A stretch of 10,251 nt of DNA from an uncultured Eubacterium sp. Lineage in GTDB: Bacteria; Bacillota; Clostridia; Oscillospirales; Acutalibacteraceae. Shown here piece after piece: positions 1 to 7,146 of this stretch (position 1 is the stretch's first letter; each line of letters opens with the position of its first letter). A program made the position numbers and the translations under genes. The notes beneath the pieces are model-generated. The model saw nothing but the letters and a program-made list of their open reading frames with translations, was not told where the DNA came from and did no database searches. The stretch spans positions 1 through 10,251 of the forward strand of contig CAMFQI010000015.1 of the NCBI GenBank assembly GCA_945980015.1, written 5' to 3'.

Positions 1-3000
1 TGCAAATCTGCCGAATACTCCCATACACCGTTTTCCCAAGTACCGTAGGTCATTAAACTTTGTTGCTCGATATTATATGTGCCGTCGGTATTGTACTGCG
101 CAACGTAGCCCAGATCCTCGCTGAACGCTTCGATATATTCATCACCGTTGCCGTAAACAAACTGCGCCGCATTTTCTCTGCAATATTCGTCGGCGGTTGA
201 ATTAATTCCGCTGATAATCGTAAGAACAGGATAGTTCTTGTTGCTGAAATTCGTTTCAAAAGCGTTCGTCAGGTTAACATTGTGCTTTGCGATAACGGCG
301 TATTTAAGGTTGCGGCAACCGTCAAAGGCGTAGCTTCCGATATAGCTTACCTTGTTGCCCAAAACGACTGTTTTAAGTCCGTAGCAATAGTTGAACGCAT
401 ATTCCTCTATCGTTTCCAAATTCTTCGGTGCAAGGAAATATTCGAGGTCGTCACAGTTGTAAAATGCACCTGTTTTAATTACCCTCAGTGCACCGTCATT
501 ATCAATATTAACAGTCTTCAAATTTCCGCATTTATAAAACATCTCCGTCGGTATAACCTCAACGCCGCTATCAACCGTAACCTCAGTAAGATTGTTGCAC
601 AGTTCAAAGCAGCTGTCACCGTATTCTATGTAGTCGTACATATGAACACTCGTTATACCTGTGTATCTAAATGCATTGGCACCTATTGCGGTTATTTGTT
701 CAATGTTGAAATCTCTTTCCAAGCCGTCGTATTTATTACAGCTTTCAAATGCCGATTTGCCAATCGTTGTAACAAGCGGAACACTAACGCCCTCAAGTCT
801 TGTACAATCTCTAAATGCGTTTTCAGGTAAATATGTCATTTTCGGCATTGAAGCAGATTGCAGATAATTACAATTCAAAAATGCACCTTTGCCCATTCTC
901 ATCATATTAGGCAAACTGACATTTACAATCGCACTGCAATATGCAAACGCATTAACGCCGACCTCGACAATATTATCAAGGTTAATGCTATCAAGCACCT
1001 TGCAACCGTAAAAACAGTTATCCGGTATCGCACTAATGCTATCCGGCAAAACAACTGTTTTAAGACTGTTGCAATTAGCAAACGCATAATCCCCAAGCCG
1101 TTCAACAGTAGACGGTATCTCAACGCTTTCTATCTTCGTATTCGCAAACATATATGCGCCAAGCGTTTTGACATTGCCGAAATCAACTTTTGTTATCGGG
1201 CAATATCTAAACAACTGACTGCCGAAAAATGTATCGGGAGAAAATCCTGTAAGGTCAATCTCCGTATACTTTGCACCGTAAAGCGACGAAGTTCCGAAAT
1301 GCGTTACACTCTTCGGGAAATTGAAGTCCTCAAATCTGTTATCGTAAAATGCGAAATCACCGACATATTCAAGCGCCGAATCACCGGGGAAATAAGCCTG
1401 CTTAAGTTGACAGCCGTAAAACGCTCTTTGGTCAATCATTGTAAGCCCCGAGCCAAATTCAACCGTGTCAATCTTTGCGTTATAAAATGTATCTTGACCT
1501 ATCGCAGTCAGCGAATCGGGAAGTGAGAGAGTTCCGATTTGCTTGGAATTGCCTATATTTGACGACGATGAAATCGAGGTAATACCCTCGCCGATAACGA
1601 CGTCGACCTTTTGAGAGTCGCTCTTGCCTAAGACAACGGCAAAGCTCGTAGCCGATGTGCCGTCGCTGTTTTTAACATTACTGCTGACAAGCTCGCCTGT
1701 GCCGTTGATATAAAGCACGGTCTTGTCGTAGTTGTACTCCCATGTGCCGTTTTTCCATGTACCTGAGCTTGTGCCCTTTTCGTCCTCTTCCTGAATGAGT
1801 GCTTCAAGCTCGTCACTCAAGTCGCCGCTTCCCTTTGCCTTAAACTCAAGGTCGTTACTGCGTGCATATTTATATGCGGTTGAGCCGTTTGCACCGTACA
1901 AAACGGGATTTGAATTTTTGAACATTCTTGCGCCTGCGCTGAAATAGAATTTTGTAAACACAACCCTTTCAAGCGAGGTACAGTTTGCAAACGCCTCCGC
2001 TCCGACAGTCGAAACATACGGATAAACGATAACCTCTTTAAGCGAGGTGCAACCGTCAAAGGTATTGTCGGGGATAAATGTCACATGTTCATCCATTGTT
2101 GCACTCGTCAGCCTTGTACAGTTGCTGAACGCACCTTTGCCGTAGCTTGTGCCGGCTTTCATATGTACTTGTCTTATACCGCTGTTTTGGAACGCCCATT
2201 CGCCCACCGACGTTACGCTGTCGGGAATTGCGGAAAACTCGGTATCCGAACAATTTATAAATGCTCCGGTTCCAATAGTTGTCAGATTATCTCCGAAAGT
2301 AACCTCTTTAAGCGATGTTGCATTATAAAATGCCTGATAACCTATCGAAGTTACATTAGGAGCATTAAAAGACTCAATTCCACCGTTTTTGAATGCATAT
2401 CTTCCGATACTTGTAATATTGCCGAAATCAAATTCGGTCAGCTTGTATGTATTTGAAAATGTATTGTCATTTATAACGGTAATTTTAGGAATGTTAACGC
2501 TTTCAAGACTATGACAACTTATAAACGCATAATCGCCGATATATGTACAATTCGGCACATCAACGCTTACGAGATTTGTACATCCTCGAAATGCGCCCCA
2601 GCCCAGCTCCAAAATGGTTTCGCTGCTGACCTGCGATATCGAAGTGTCTTCAAATGCAGAATCACAGACATACTCAACATTGCTGAAATCGAAGCCGTCA
2701 AGCAACGAACAGTTATAAAATGCGTCAGATGAAATATATGTACAGTTCGGAATACTAACGCTCGAAAGATTCGTACAATCCATAAATGCACCATCGCCGA
2801 GCTCCGTCACCTTTTCTGCCTCAACGCTCGTAAGTCCCGTGTTTTCAAATGCACTGCTGCCGATAGACACGATATTACCGAAATCGAAGCTTTCAAGCGA
2901 GTAGCAGCTATAAAAAGCGGACGGACCGACTTTCGTAATTTTGTCCGTAAGCGTAACGCTTGTAAGATTTCCACAGCCTGTAAAGAACTGCTCGGGAACG

Positions 3001-3689
3001 GTGTCGCCGTCAAAATAGCACTCGTTAAAATCGAACGAGGTAATTGCGGTTTCGGCAAACGGAGCATAGTGATACTCAATCCTAGTATCTCTCGGCTCAA
3101 AGCTGATGCTTTCAAGCTTGGGACTGCTAAAGGCAAAGTCGTTTAGCTTCTTTACCGAAGCAGGTATTGTAATCTCGGTAATTTCGGTGCTTGCAAAAGC
3201 AGAATAACCGATTTCCTCAACACCGCTCGGAAGCGTAACGCTTTCAACCGAGGATTCGGAAAATGTATAGTCGCCGATAAATCTCAATACCGAGCCTTCC
3301 TCAAACTCAACGGTTTTCAGGCTTGGATAATATTCTCTGATACACTCGATATCGACAATTTCTTCAACATTTTTGCCGAAAACCAAATGCTCAAACCCTG
3401 TGTAGCAATAAAGGATACCGCCGCCGTTTTGCAAGGAATAAGCCGGCAAATAGGGGTGTTGACCGTTTGACGAGTTATAGCCCTTTATTACCTTTGCGTC
3501 AAGATAAAGCGTTTTTGTTGCGCTGTCGTAATTCCAGGTGCAGTTTTCATTTTTGCCCGACGCGGAAACATTCGACGTTTGGTGCGGGAATGAAGACGCA
3601 AGCGTTGTTATCGGTAAACACGACATAACAAGAATTACACAAAGTAAAACGCTGATTGCTCTATTTATATATTTCAAAGTCTTTTTCAT
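1..3689 (-). CDS. Giant secreted BspA-like leucine-rich repeat (LRR_5) protein, partial: C-terminus beyond the window
   Basis: The frame is open from the ATG at 3689 to base 1: 1229 codons with no stop, so the 3' end lies outside. Residues 1-31 are a signal peptide (MKKTLKYINR start, hydrophobic core, likely cut after TLA31). Residue 52 onward holds a W-x-Y...LYL cap, followed by about twenty LRR_5 units of 20-24 residues (I/V-x-x-I-G-x-x-A-F-x-x-C-x-x-L) to about 590. A closing cap with VLYG and STAYKYA follows at about 595-617. A second opening cap is at W645/W650 (LYINGTGEL), a second array of about nineteen units ends near 1150, and a second closing cap has NSTADEYC. A third opening cap (W1218/W1223) is cut by the window edge. 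Known BspA-like proteins are surface adhesins or cell-contact proteins; adhesion here is inferred. No wall anchor is visible. It is the third gene of the sigma/membrane-sensor operon, 14 bases after its neighbour. Confidence 0.9.
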   Translation of the reverse strand, partial: MKKTLKYINRAISVLLCVILVMSCLPITTLASSFPHQTSNVSASGKNENCTWNYDSATKTLYLDAKVIKGYNSSNGQHPYLPAYSLQNGGGILYCYTGFEHLVFGKNVEEIVDIECIREYYPSLKTVEFEEGSVLRFIGDYTFSESSVESVTLPSGVEEIGYSAFASTEITEITIPASVKKLNDFAFSSPKLESISFEPRDTRIEYHYAPFAETAITSFDFNECYFDGDTVPEQFFTGCGNLTSVTLTDKITKVGPSAFYSCYSLESFDFGNIVSIGSSAFENTGLTSVEAEKVTELGDGAFMDCTNLSSVSIPNCTYISSDAFYNCSLLDGFDFSNVEYVCDSAFEDTSISQVSSETILELGWGAFRGCTNLVSVDVPNCTYIGDYAFISCHSLESVNIPKITVINDNTFSNTYKLTEFDFGNITSIGRYAFKNGGIESFNAPNVTSIGYQAFYNATSLKEVTFGDNLTTIGTGAFINCSDTEFSAIPDSVTSVGEWAFQNSGIRQVHMKAGTSYGKGAFSNCTRLTSATMDEHVTFIPDNTFDGCTSLKEVIVYPYVSTVGAEAFANCTSLERVVFTKFYFSAGARMFKNSNPVLYGANGSTAYKYARSNDLEFKAKGSGDLSDELEALIQEEDEKGTSSGTWKNGTWEYNYDKTVLYINGTGELVSSNVKNSDGTSATSFAVVLGKSDSQKVDVVIGEGITSISSSSNIGNSKQIGTLSLPDSLTAIGQDTFYNAKIDTVEFGSGLTMIDQRAFYGCQLKQAYFPGDSALEYVGDFAFYDNRFEDFNFPKSVTHFGTSSLYGAKYTEIDLTGFSPDTFFGSQLFRYCPITKVDFGNVKTLGAYMFANTKIESVEIPSTVERLGDYAFANCNSLKTVVLPDSISAIPDNCFYGCKVLDSINLDNIVEVGVNAFAYCSAIVNVSLPNMMRMGKGAFLNCNYLQSASMPKMTYLPENAFRDCTRLEGVSVPLVTTIGKSAFESCNKYDGLERDFNIEQITAIGANAFRYTGITSVHMYDYIEYGDSCFELCNNLTEVTVDSGVEVIPTEMFYKCGNLKTVNIDNDGALRVIKTGAFYNCDDLEYFLAPKNLETIEEYAFNYCYGLKTVVLGNKVSYIGSYAFDGCRNLKYAVIAKHNVNLTNAFETNFSNKNYPVLTIISGINSTADEYCRENAAQFVYGNGDEYIEAFSEDLGYVAQYNTDGTYNIEQQSLMTYGTWENGVWEYSADL
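2499..2888 (-). repeat. Tandem 65-residue duplication inside the giant LRR protein
   Basis: Two consecutive 195-base units (2888-2694 and 2693-2499; residues about 268-332 and 333-397) each encode a block of three LRR_5 units. Both start with FDF(G/S)N and contain EL-G-x-GAF-x-x-CTNL and then PNCTYI. By eye 33 of 65 residues are identical without gaps. A third FDFGN(I)TSIG start follows 22 residues after the second unit, so the block may once have been repeated further. This is a super-repeat above the basic LRR period and suggests that the array grew by duplicating three-unit blocks. Confidence 0.75.
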
Positions 3690-3697
3690 TGCTTTTT

Positions 3698-3704
3698 CTC
3701 CTTT
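3698..3704 (-). promoter_or_regulatory. Ribosome binding site of the giant LRR gene
   Basis: AAAGGAG lies 8 bases before the ATG at 3689 and overlaps the last base of the TGA stop of the upstream membrane protein (3704-3706). It fixes the start of the giant gene and suggests translational coupling to the gene before it. Confidence 0.85.
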
Positions 3705-5638
3705 CACAGCTCTTCCTCAGGCGGTAATATATTGCCATTTTTGTCGTGAGCCGTATACGAAATAGAATTTTCATTTGCGTAATTATGCATTTTTGAGCCG
3801 TAAAGCACATTCATATGAAGCTTTTTGCCCGGATAAAACGCTAGTGTTCCTATTTCTTCGACATATTCCGCACCCGAAACAGATGTAAGCCTGCTTGTAT
3901 AAAATGCGTAGTCGCCGATATATTTCACAGAATTAGGTAGCTTGAGAGCAGTAATCATAGTACTCATAAAAGCGTAATCTTCGATTCTCTCAACCCCGCC
4001 ATCAACCGTAAGCTCCTTTATTCTTGCGCCCTTGAAGGCAGAATACGAAACGCTCTTGATGTTCGACGTTATATGAACGCTTATGATGTTGTAGCACATC
4101 ATAAATGCGCCGTCGCCGATATGCTCCATATGGTCTATGTCATTGATAACAACGGTGTTGCAATATGCAAACGCATAATCACCGACGTAGCAAAGCCTGT
4201 CAAGAGGGCTGTCAACAGTCATTTCGCTGTCGTCATAAAATGCGAAATCACCTACTCGCCTGATATTCTGCGAGCCGTATACATCCTCTAGCAAATAACA
4301 CTCGTTGAACGCAAGGCGACCTATCGTTTCGACATTGCCGCCGAGGTTAATCTTCTTCAACGCCTCACAGCCGTTAAATGCGTAGTCGCCGATTGACTTT
4401 GTATTGCTTGATAGCTTAATATTCTCTACTGCGGTTTTTTCAAACGCCCTGTTTTCAACAACGCTTACATTCGGTATATCAACCGTCTTGAGCTTCGTGC
4501 AATTTGCAAACGCACCTGCTCCGACCTTTCTTAAGCTCGTAGACGAAAACGCTTTTATATTCCTGCCCTCAAACACGCCGTTTTCAATCGACACAACAGG
4601 CTTACTATCCACGCTGTCAAGCACGATATTATCCTCGTTGCCGCTATACGCCGTAATGTATGCGCCCTCGTCTGTCAAGAGGTATTCGTATTCGCCATTC
4701 GTACAAATCTCGCTATACCTCGTTTCCTCATTCGGTCTGACGGTCACATCAATCTCAACAACCGTATTTAGATATACGAGCTTAACAACGTAATTCCCTG
4801 TTTTAGTCGTATCAATATTTGCCGTCCTGTCGCAGCTTGAATAATCAAGCTCACGCCGACTGCCGTCACTGTAAACGCGGTAAAGCTCCAAGCCGTCATA
4901 CGAAAACGTCTCACCGTATATATAATTCGTTTTCATATTGCTACTGTCCAAATAAACGCCTACAAGCGTTTTACCGGCCTCCTGCGGCAGCTCAACGCCT
5001 GACGGCACACTCGGTATAACAACCTTGTTCGGGCGCTTTCCGAAGTCTTTAATTACACCGCTTTCTGTTTTTTCCTCAAACGACGTATTATTAGACGCTT
5101 GTGTTGAGCCTGCATTTTTATTTGCGGCTTTATTTTCGTTTTCCAAAGGCTCGTCGGCATTTTCGCTAACCTGCTCAAAATCCTCGTTTTCGCTTTGAAC
5201 ATAGGTGTTGTCTTCAAGCTTTTCGTATTTATCGTTACTAAATATTGAAACAATTTTTTTGTTTAGCTCGCCCAAAATATCGTAGTCGGTTATTGCCTTT
5301 ACGGTTGCATTAACCGTTATGGTGCCTGTTGCAACAATAGCCGCAACAACCGCCGCACGTGCAAAAACGTTGAGCCTCTTGAACCAACCCTTGTTTTCAG
5401 GCGCAATTCTTTTTAGAAATTCATCACTCGTAATAAGCGGAACAAACACACGAAAATCGCTGTTTTCCTCTTGCTCGAGCTTCAATACCAAATCTATACA
5501 TTCCTCAACAAGTGATGTATTAACTTGACTTACATCCTTGTCAAGCTCTCTGTCGATTACGGCATTGAGAAGCGATATTAAATTTTCGTTTTTAATATTT
5601 GACATTACACGGCAGTCAAGTCTGATATTTGTCATCAT
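3704..5638 (-). CDS. Single-pass membrane protein with anti-sigma-like cytoplasmic head, Big_3-like Ig domain and LRR_5 ectodomain
   Basis: The 644-residue product has a charged soluble head (about 1-89), one hydrophobic segment (about 91-112, Ala/Val/Ile/Thr rich), an acidic Asn/Glu-rich linker (about 135-200), a Big_3-like Ig domain (about 222-301; YGETFSYDGL, YSDGS, GNYVVKLVY) and LRR_5 repeats (about 315-605: GAFANC, DYAFNGC, LAFNEC, DGAFMMC and others). A closing cap with VLYGSK and YANENSISY matches the giant neighbour's module ends. There is no N-terminal signal peptide, so topology should be N-in, C-out. Directly downstream of an ECF sigma gene, the head is best read as the anti-sigma domain; no HxxxCxxC zinc motif is seen. 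The ectodomain would sense an outside signal. The second ATG (5635) has better ribosome-site spacing (6 against 3 bases), so the true protein may be 643 residues. LRR fold and topology are sure; the anti-sigma role is inferred from position. Confidence 0.85.
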   Translation of the reverse strand: MMTNIRLDCRVMSNIKNENLISLLNAVIDRELDKDVSQVNTSLVEECIDLVLKLEQEENSDFRVFVPLITSDEFLKRIAPENKGWFKRLNVFARAAVVAAIVATGTITVNATVKAITDYDILGELNKKIVSIFSNDKYEKLEDNTYVQSENEDFEQVSENADEPLENENKAANKNAGSTQASNNTSFEEKTESGVIKDFGKRPNKVVIPSVPSGVELPQEAGKTLVGVYLDSSNMKTNYIYGETFSYDGLELYRVYSDGSRRELDYSSCDRTANIDTTKTGNYVVKLVYLNTVVEIDVTVRPNEETRYSEICTNGEYEYLLTDEGAYITAYSGNEDNIVLDSVDSKPVVSIENGVFEGRNIKAFSSTSLRKVGAGAFANCTKLKTVDIPNVSVVENRAFEKTAVENIKLSSNTKSIGDYAFNGCEALKKINLGGNVETIGRLAFNECYLLEDVYGSQNIRRVGDFAFYDDSEMTVDSPLDRLCYVGDYAFAYCNTVVINDIDHMEHIGDGAFMMCYNIISVHITSNIKSVSYSAFKGARIKELTVDGGVERIEDYAFMSTMITALKLPNSVKYIGDYAFYTSRLTSVSGAEYVEEIGTLAFYPGKKLHMNVLYGSKMHNYANENSISYTAHDKNGNILPPEEEL

Positions 5639-5641
5639 TTT

Positions 5642-5649
5642 TCCTTTCC
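5642..5649 (-). promoter_or_regulatory. Ribosome binding site of the membrane LRR sensor gene
   Basis: GGAAAGGA precedes two adjacent ATG codons. The spacing is only 3 bases to the first (5638) and 6 bases to the second (5635), which favours the second as the real start. It lies in the 25-base gap after the sigma factor stop. Confidence 0.6.
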
Positions 5650-5663
5650 GAAAAATAAAAGGG

Positions 5664-6188
5664 TTACGAGCTGAAATAATCCCTTGGGAATATTTTTCTT
5701 AATTTTTGTCTTATACGGCTAAGCTCCGTATATACCGCCGAGATATTCCTGTTTTGAATATCTGCGATAGCGTCCGCCGTCAGCTCGTCTATGTATCGAA
5801 GCTTAAAGGTTTCGGCTTCTCGGTCGCTCAAGGCGGCGCTGATTTCTATTGAATACTGCTCAAAGGTCAATCTGTCGTCTATATCCTCGCTTTGAGACGG
5901 AATATGTATTACTTCGTTTATATTAACTACGTCCTGCTGTTTTTCTAGCTGACGAAGTTGCTTCAAAATGTAGTATCGCGCGGTTTGAAGAAGAAAAGCA
6001 TAAGCGTTTTCTATCTTCTCACCGTCGCAATACTTTTTATAGAGGACTACAAAAGCTTCTTGGGTGCAATCCTCGGCAGACGCTCTGTCATTGGGTAAAC
6101 GTGACAAACAAAATCTGTAAACACCTGAATAATACCTGTCAAACGCCTGCTTGAACACTTCTTTGGCATTATTTTGTTTTTTATCCAC
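5664..6188 (-). CDS. ECF-type RNA polymerase sigma factor (sigma-70 family)
   Basis: The 174-residue product has the two domains of an ECF sigma factor and nothing else. Region 2 is at about 15-82 (YYSGVYRFCLSRL, then AEDCTQEAFVVLYKK, which matches the core-binding 2.2 helix, and the -10-recognising part AYAFLLQTARYYILKQLR). Region 4 is at about 114-168 (LSDREAETFKLRY, then ISAVYTELSRIRQKLRKI, a helix-turn-helix of the -35-binding type). It should direct RNA polymerase to a small set of promoters in response to its partner. The start is GTG at 6188, with AAAGGGGG 11 bases upstream (6200-6207); a nearer ATG at 6195 is out of frame and stops after four codons. It heads the minus-strand operon with the membrane LRR sensor and the giant LRR protein, so those are its likely partner and target. 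The stop is TAA. Confidence 0.92.
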   Translation of the reverse strand: MDKKQNNAKEVFKQAFDRYYSGVYRFCLSRLPNDRASAEDCTQEAFVVLYKKYCDGEKIENAYAFLLQTARYYILKQLRQLEKQQDVVNINEVIHIPSQSEDIDDRLTFEQYSIEISAALSDREAETFKLRYIDELTADAIADIQNRNISAVYTELSRIRQKLRKIFPRDYFSS

Positions 6189-6240
6189 CGAGCATCACAC
6201 CCCCTTTCCATTCGTTGTTTAATAAAATAACAACGGTGTA

Positions 6241-6287
6241 AGACTGCAAAATTTCTGTTGCTTTGAAGCAGTCTCTACTATATAGTA
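6241..6287. promoter_or_regulatory. Palindromes in the divergent intergenic region, near the start of the sigma operon
   Basis: AGACTGC (6241-6247) and GCAGTCT (6268-6274) form a perfect 7-bp inverted repeat with a 20-base spacer. TACTATATAGTA (6276-6287) is a perfect 12-base palindrome right beside it. TATAGT occurs on both strands within the palindrome; on the plus strand TTGCTT (6258-6263) lies 17 bases before it, a passable sigma-70 promoter. Any of these could be an operator or promoter for the minus-strand sigma operon or the plus-strand hydrolase. The structure is plain; the function is a guess. Confidence 0.4.
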
Positions 6288-6336
6288 CCATAACTCGCCC
6301 AAAACCTTACAGGATTTTGCAAATTTTTTTATTTTT

Positions 6337-6354
6337 TTTGAAAATTTTTTCAAA
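6337..6354. repeat. Perfect AT-rich inverted repeat over the hydrolase -35 region
   Basis: TTTGAAAA and TTTTCAAA flank a TT centre, an 8-bp perfect inverted repeat. It lies in a T-rich tract (6323-6350) and covers the position of the -35 element for the TATAAT box at 6371. It could be an operator or simply low-complexity, bent promoter DNA. Confidence 0.35.
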
Positions 6355-6376
6355 GCCGCCGTTTTTGTGGTATAAT
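6348..6376 (+). promoter_or_regulatory. Extended -10 promoter of the alpha/beta hydrolase gene
   Basis: TGGTATAAT gives a perfect TATAAT at 6371-6376 with the extended TGn motif. The -35 position 17 bases upstream is TTTCAA (6348-6353), a weak match that fits an extended -10 promoter. Transcription would start near 6383, leaving a leader of about 20 bases that contains the ribosome site. It also shows that an in-frame ATG at 6263 cannot be the start for transcripts from this promoter. Confidence 0.7.
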
Positions 6377-6389
6377 CAAGGCATAAATC

Positions 6390-6394
6390 AAGGA
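6390..6394 (+). promoter_or_regulatory. Ribosome binding site deciding the hydrolase start
   Basis: AAGGA lies 9 bases before GTG 6404 and 18 before ATG 6413. Spacing favours the GTG start, three codons longer than the ATG version. Confidence 0.6.
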
Positions 6395-6403
6395 TTTTTT
6401 ACG

Positions 6404-7096
6404 GTGAACAATATGGATATTAAACTGAATTATGTTGAAAAAGGAAGCGGAAAGCCACTCGTTTTGCTCCACGGAAACGGCGGTTCACTCGACTGCTTCA
6501 AAAAGCAAATAGAATATTTTTCAAAATACTTTCGTGTTATTGCGCTCGACACACGTGGTCACGGTAATTCGCCCAGGGGCACTGCGCCGTTTACCATTGA
6601 ACAGTTCAGTGAGGATTTGAAATGCTTTTTAGATGAAAATAATCTAAATAAAATTTATCTTTTAGGCTTCTCGGACGGTGGAAATATTGCGCTCACCTTT
6701 GCGCTGAAATATCCCGAATACATCGACAAAATGATAATCAACGGCTCTAATCTCACCCCTCGGGGAGTTAAAGAGTGTTTTCAAATTCCTATTGAAATAA
6801 ACTACCGCCTGACGGGACTTATATCAAACAGAAGCGAAAAAGCGAAAAAACGCCACGAGCTTTTGGGCTTAATGGTAAACGAGCCTAATATAAAATTTGA
6901 TGAGCTGAAAAAACTCACATTTCCCACTCTCGTGCTTGTCGGAAAGCACGATATGATAAAACATTCCCATTCCGAAAAAATCGCAAATGCTCTGCCTAAT
7001 TCCGAATTCGTAGTGCTAAACGGTACTCACGGCATTGTGCATGAAGTCCCCGAAAAGTACAACCAAGCGGTACATTCTTTCCTTAAACAAGAGTAA
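6404..7096 (+). CDS. Alpha/beta fold hydrolase
   Basis: From GTG 6404 the product has 230 residues (227 from ATG 6413); a longer reading from 6263 would start upstream of the promoter. Motifs, numbered from the ATG, are: LVLLHGNGGS (oxyanion-hole HG at 20-21), DTRGHGNS (46-53), nucleophile elbow GFSDGG with Ser87, LVLVGKHD with Asp180, and GTHG with His206. All three members of the Ser-Asp-His triad are thus present. Family members are soluble esterases, lipases, C-C hydrolases or haloperoxidase-like enzymes; the substrate cannot be told from sequence. There is no signal peptide, so it is cytoplasmic. The cap region (about 115-165) is short and Lys-rich. The gene is a single transcription unit, divergent from the sigma operon, and ends in TAA just before a strong hairpin terminator. 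Confidence 0.9.
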   Translation: MNNMDIKLNYVEKGSGKPLVLLHGNGGSLDCFKKQIEYFSKYFRVIALDTRGHGNSPRGTAPFTIEQFSEDLKCFLDENNLNKIYLLGFSDGGNIALTFALKYPEYIDKMIINGSNLTPRGVKECFQIPIEINYRLTGLISNRSEKAKKRHELLGLMVNEPNIKFDELKKLTFPTLVLVGKHDMIKHSHSEKIANALPNSEFVVLNGTHGIVHEVPEKYNQAVHSFLKQE

Positions 7097-7102
7097 GAAA
7101 TA

Positions 7103-7132
7103 AGCCCGAAGCACAAATTGCTTCGGGCTTTT
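7103..7132. terminator. Bidirectional intrinsic terminator
   Basis: AGCCCGAAGC (7103-7112) and GCTTCGGGCT (7120-7129) form a perfect 10-bp GC-rich stem with a 7-base loop, followed on the plus strand by TTTT. It starts 7 bases after the hydrolase stop. On the minus strand, 15 bases beyond the beta-galactosidase stop, the same hairpin is followed by TATTTC, a weaker T tract, so it probably serves both convergent genes. Confidence 0.9.
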
Positions 7133-7146
7133 GAATGTTAAAAAAT

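Noticed and set aside
282..3136. Many open frames on both strands across the left third, such as plus-strand 282-830, 858-1526 and 2085-2456 and minus-strand 2807-3136
   Set aside because: They are shadows of the giant LRR gene: their Cys/Lys/Asn-rich, repetitive sequences mirror its repeat codons in other frames, and none has a known family motif.
4404..5528. Plus-strand open frames inside the membrane sensor gene (4404-4793, 4819-5019, 5319-5528)
   Set aside because: They lie antisense to a well-supported gene, have no recognisable motif and no convincing ribosome site.
6263..6403. An N-terminal extension of the hydrolase from ATG 6263 with a hydrophobic stretch that could pass for a signal peptide
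   Set aside because: It covers the palindromes, the T-rich tract and the extended -10 promoter at 6371-6376, lacks a ribosome site, and the conserved alpha/beta hydrolase fold begins right after GTG 6404 / ATG 6413.
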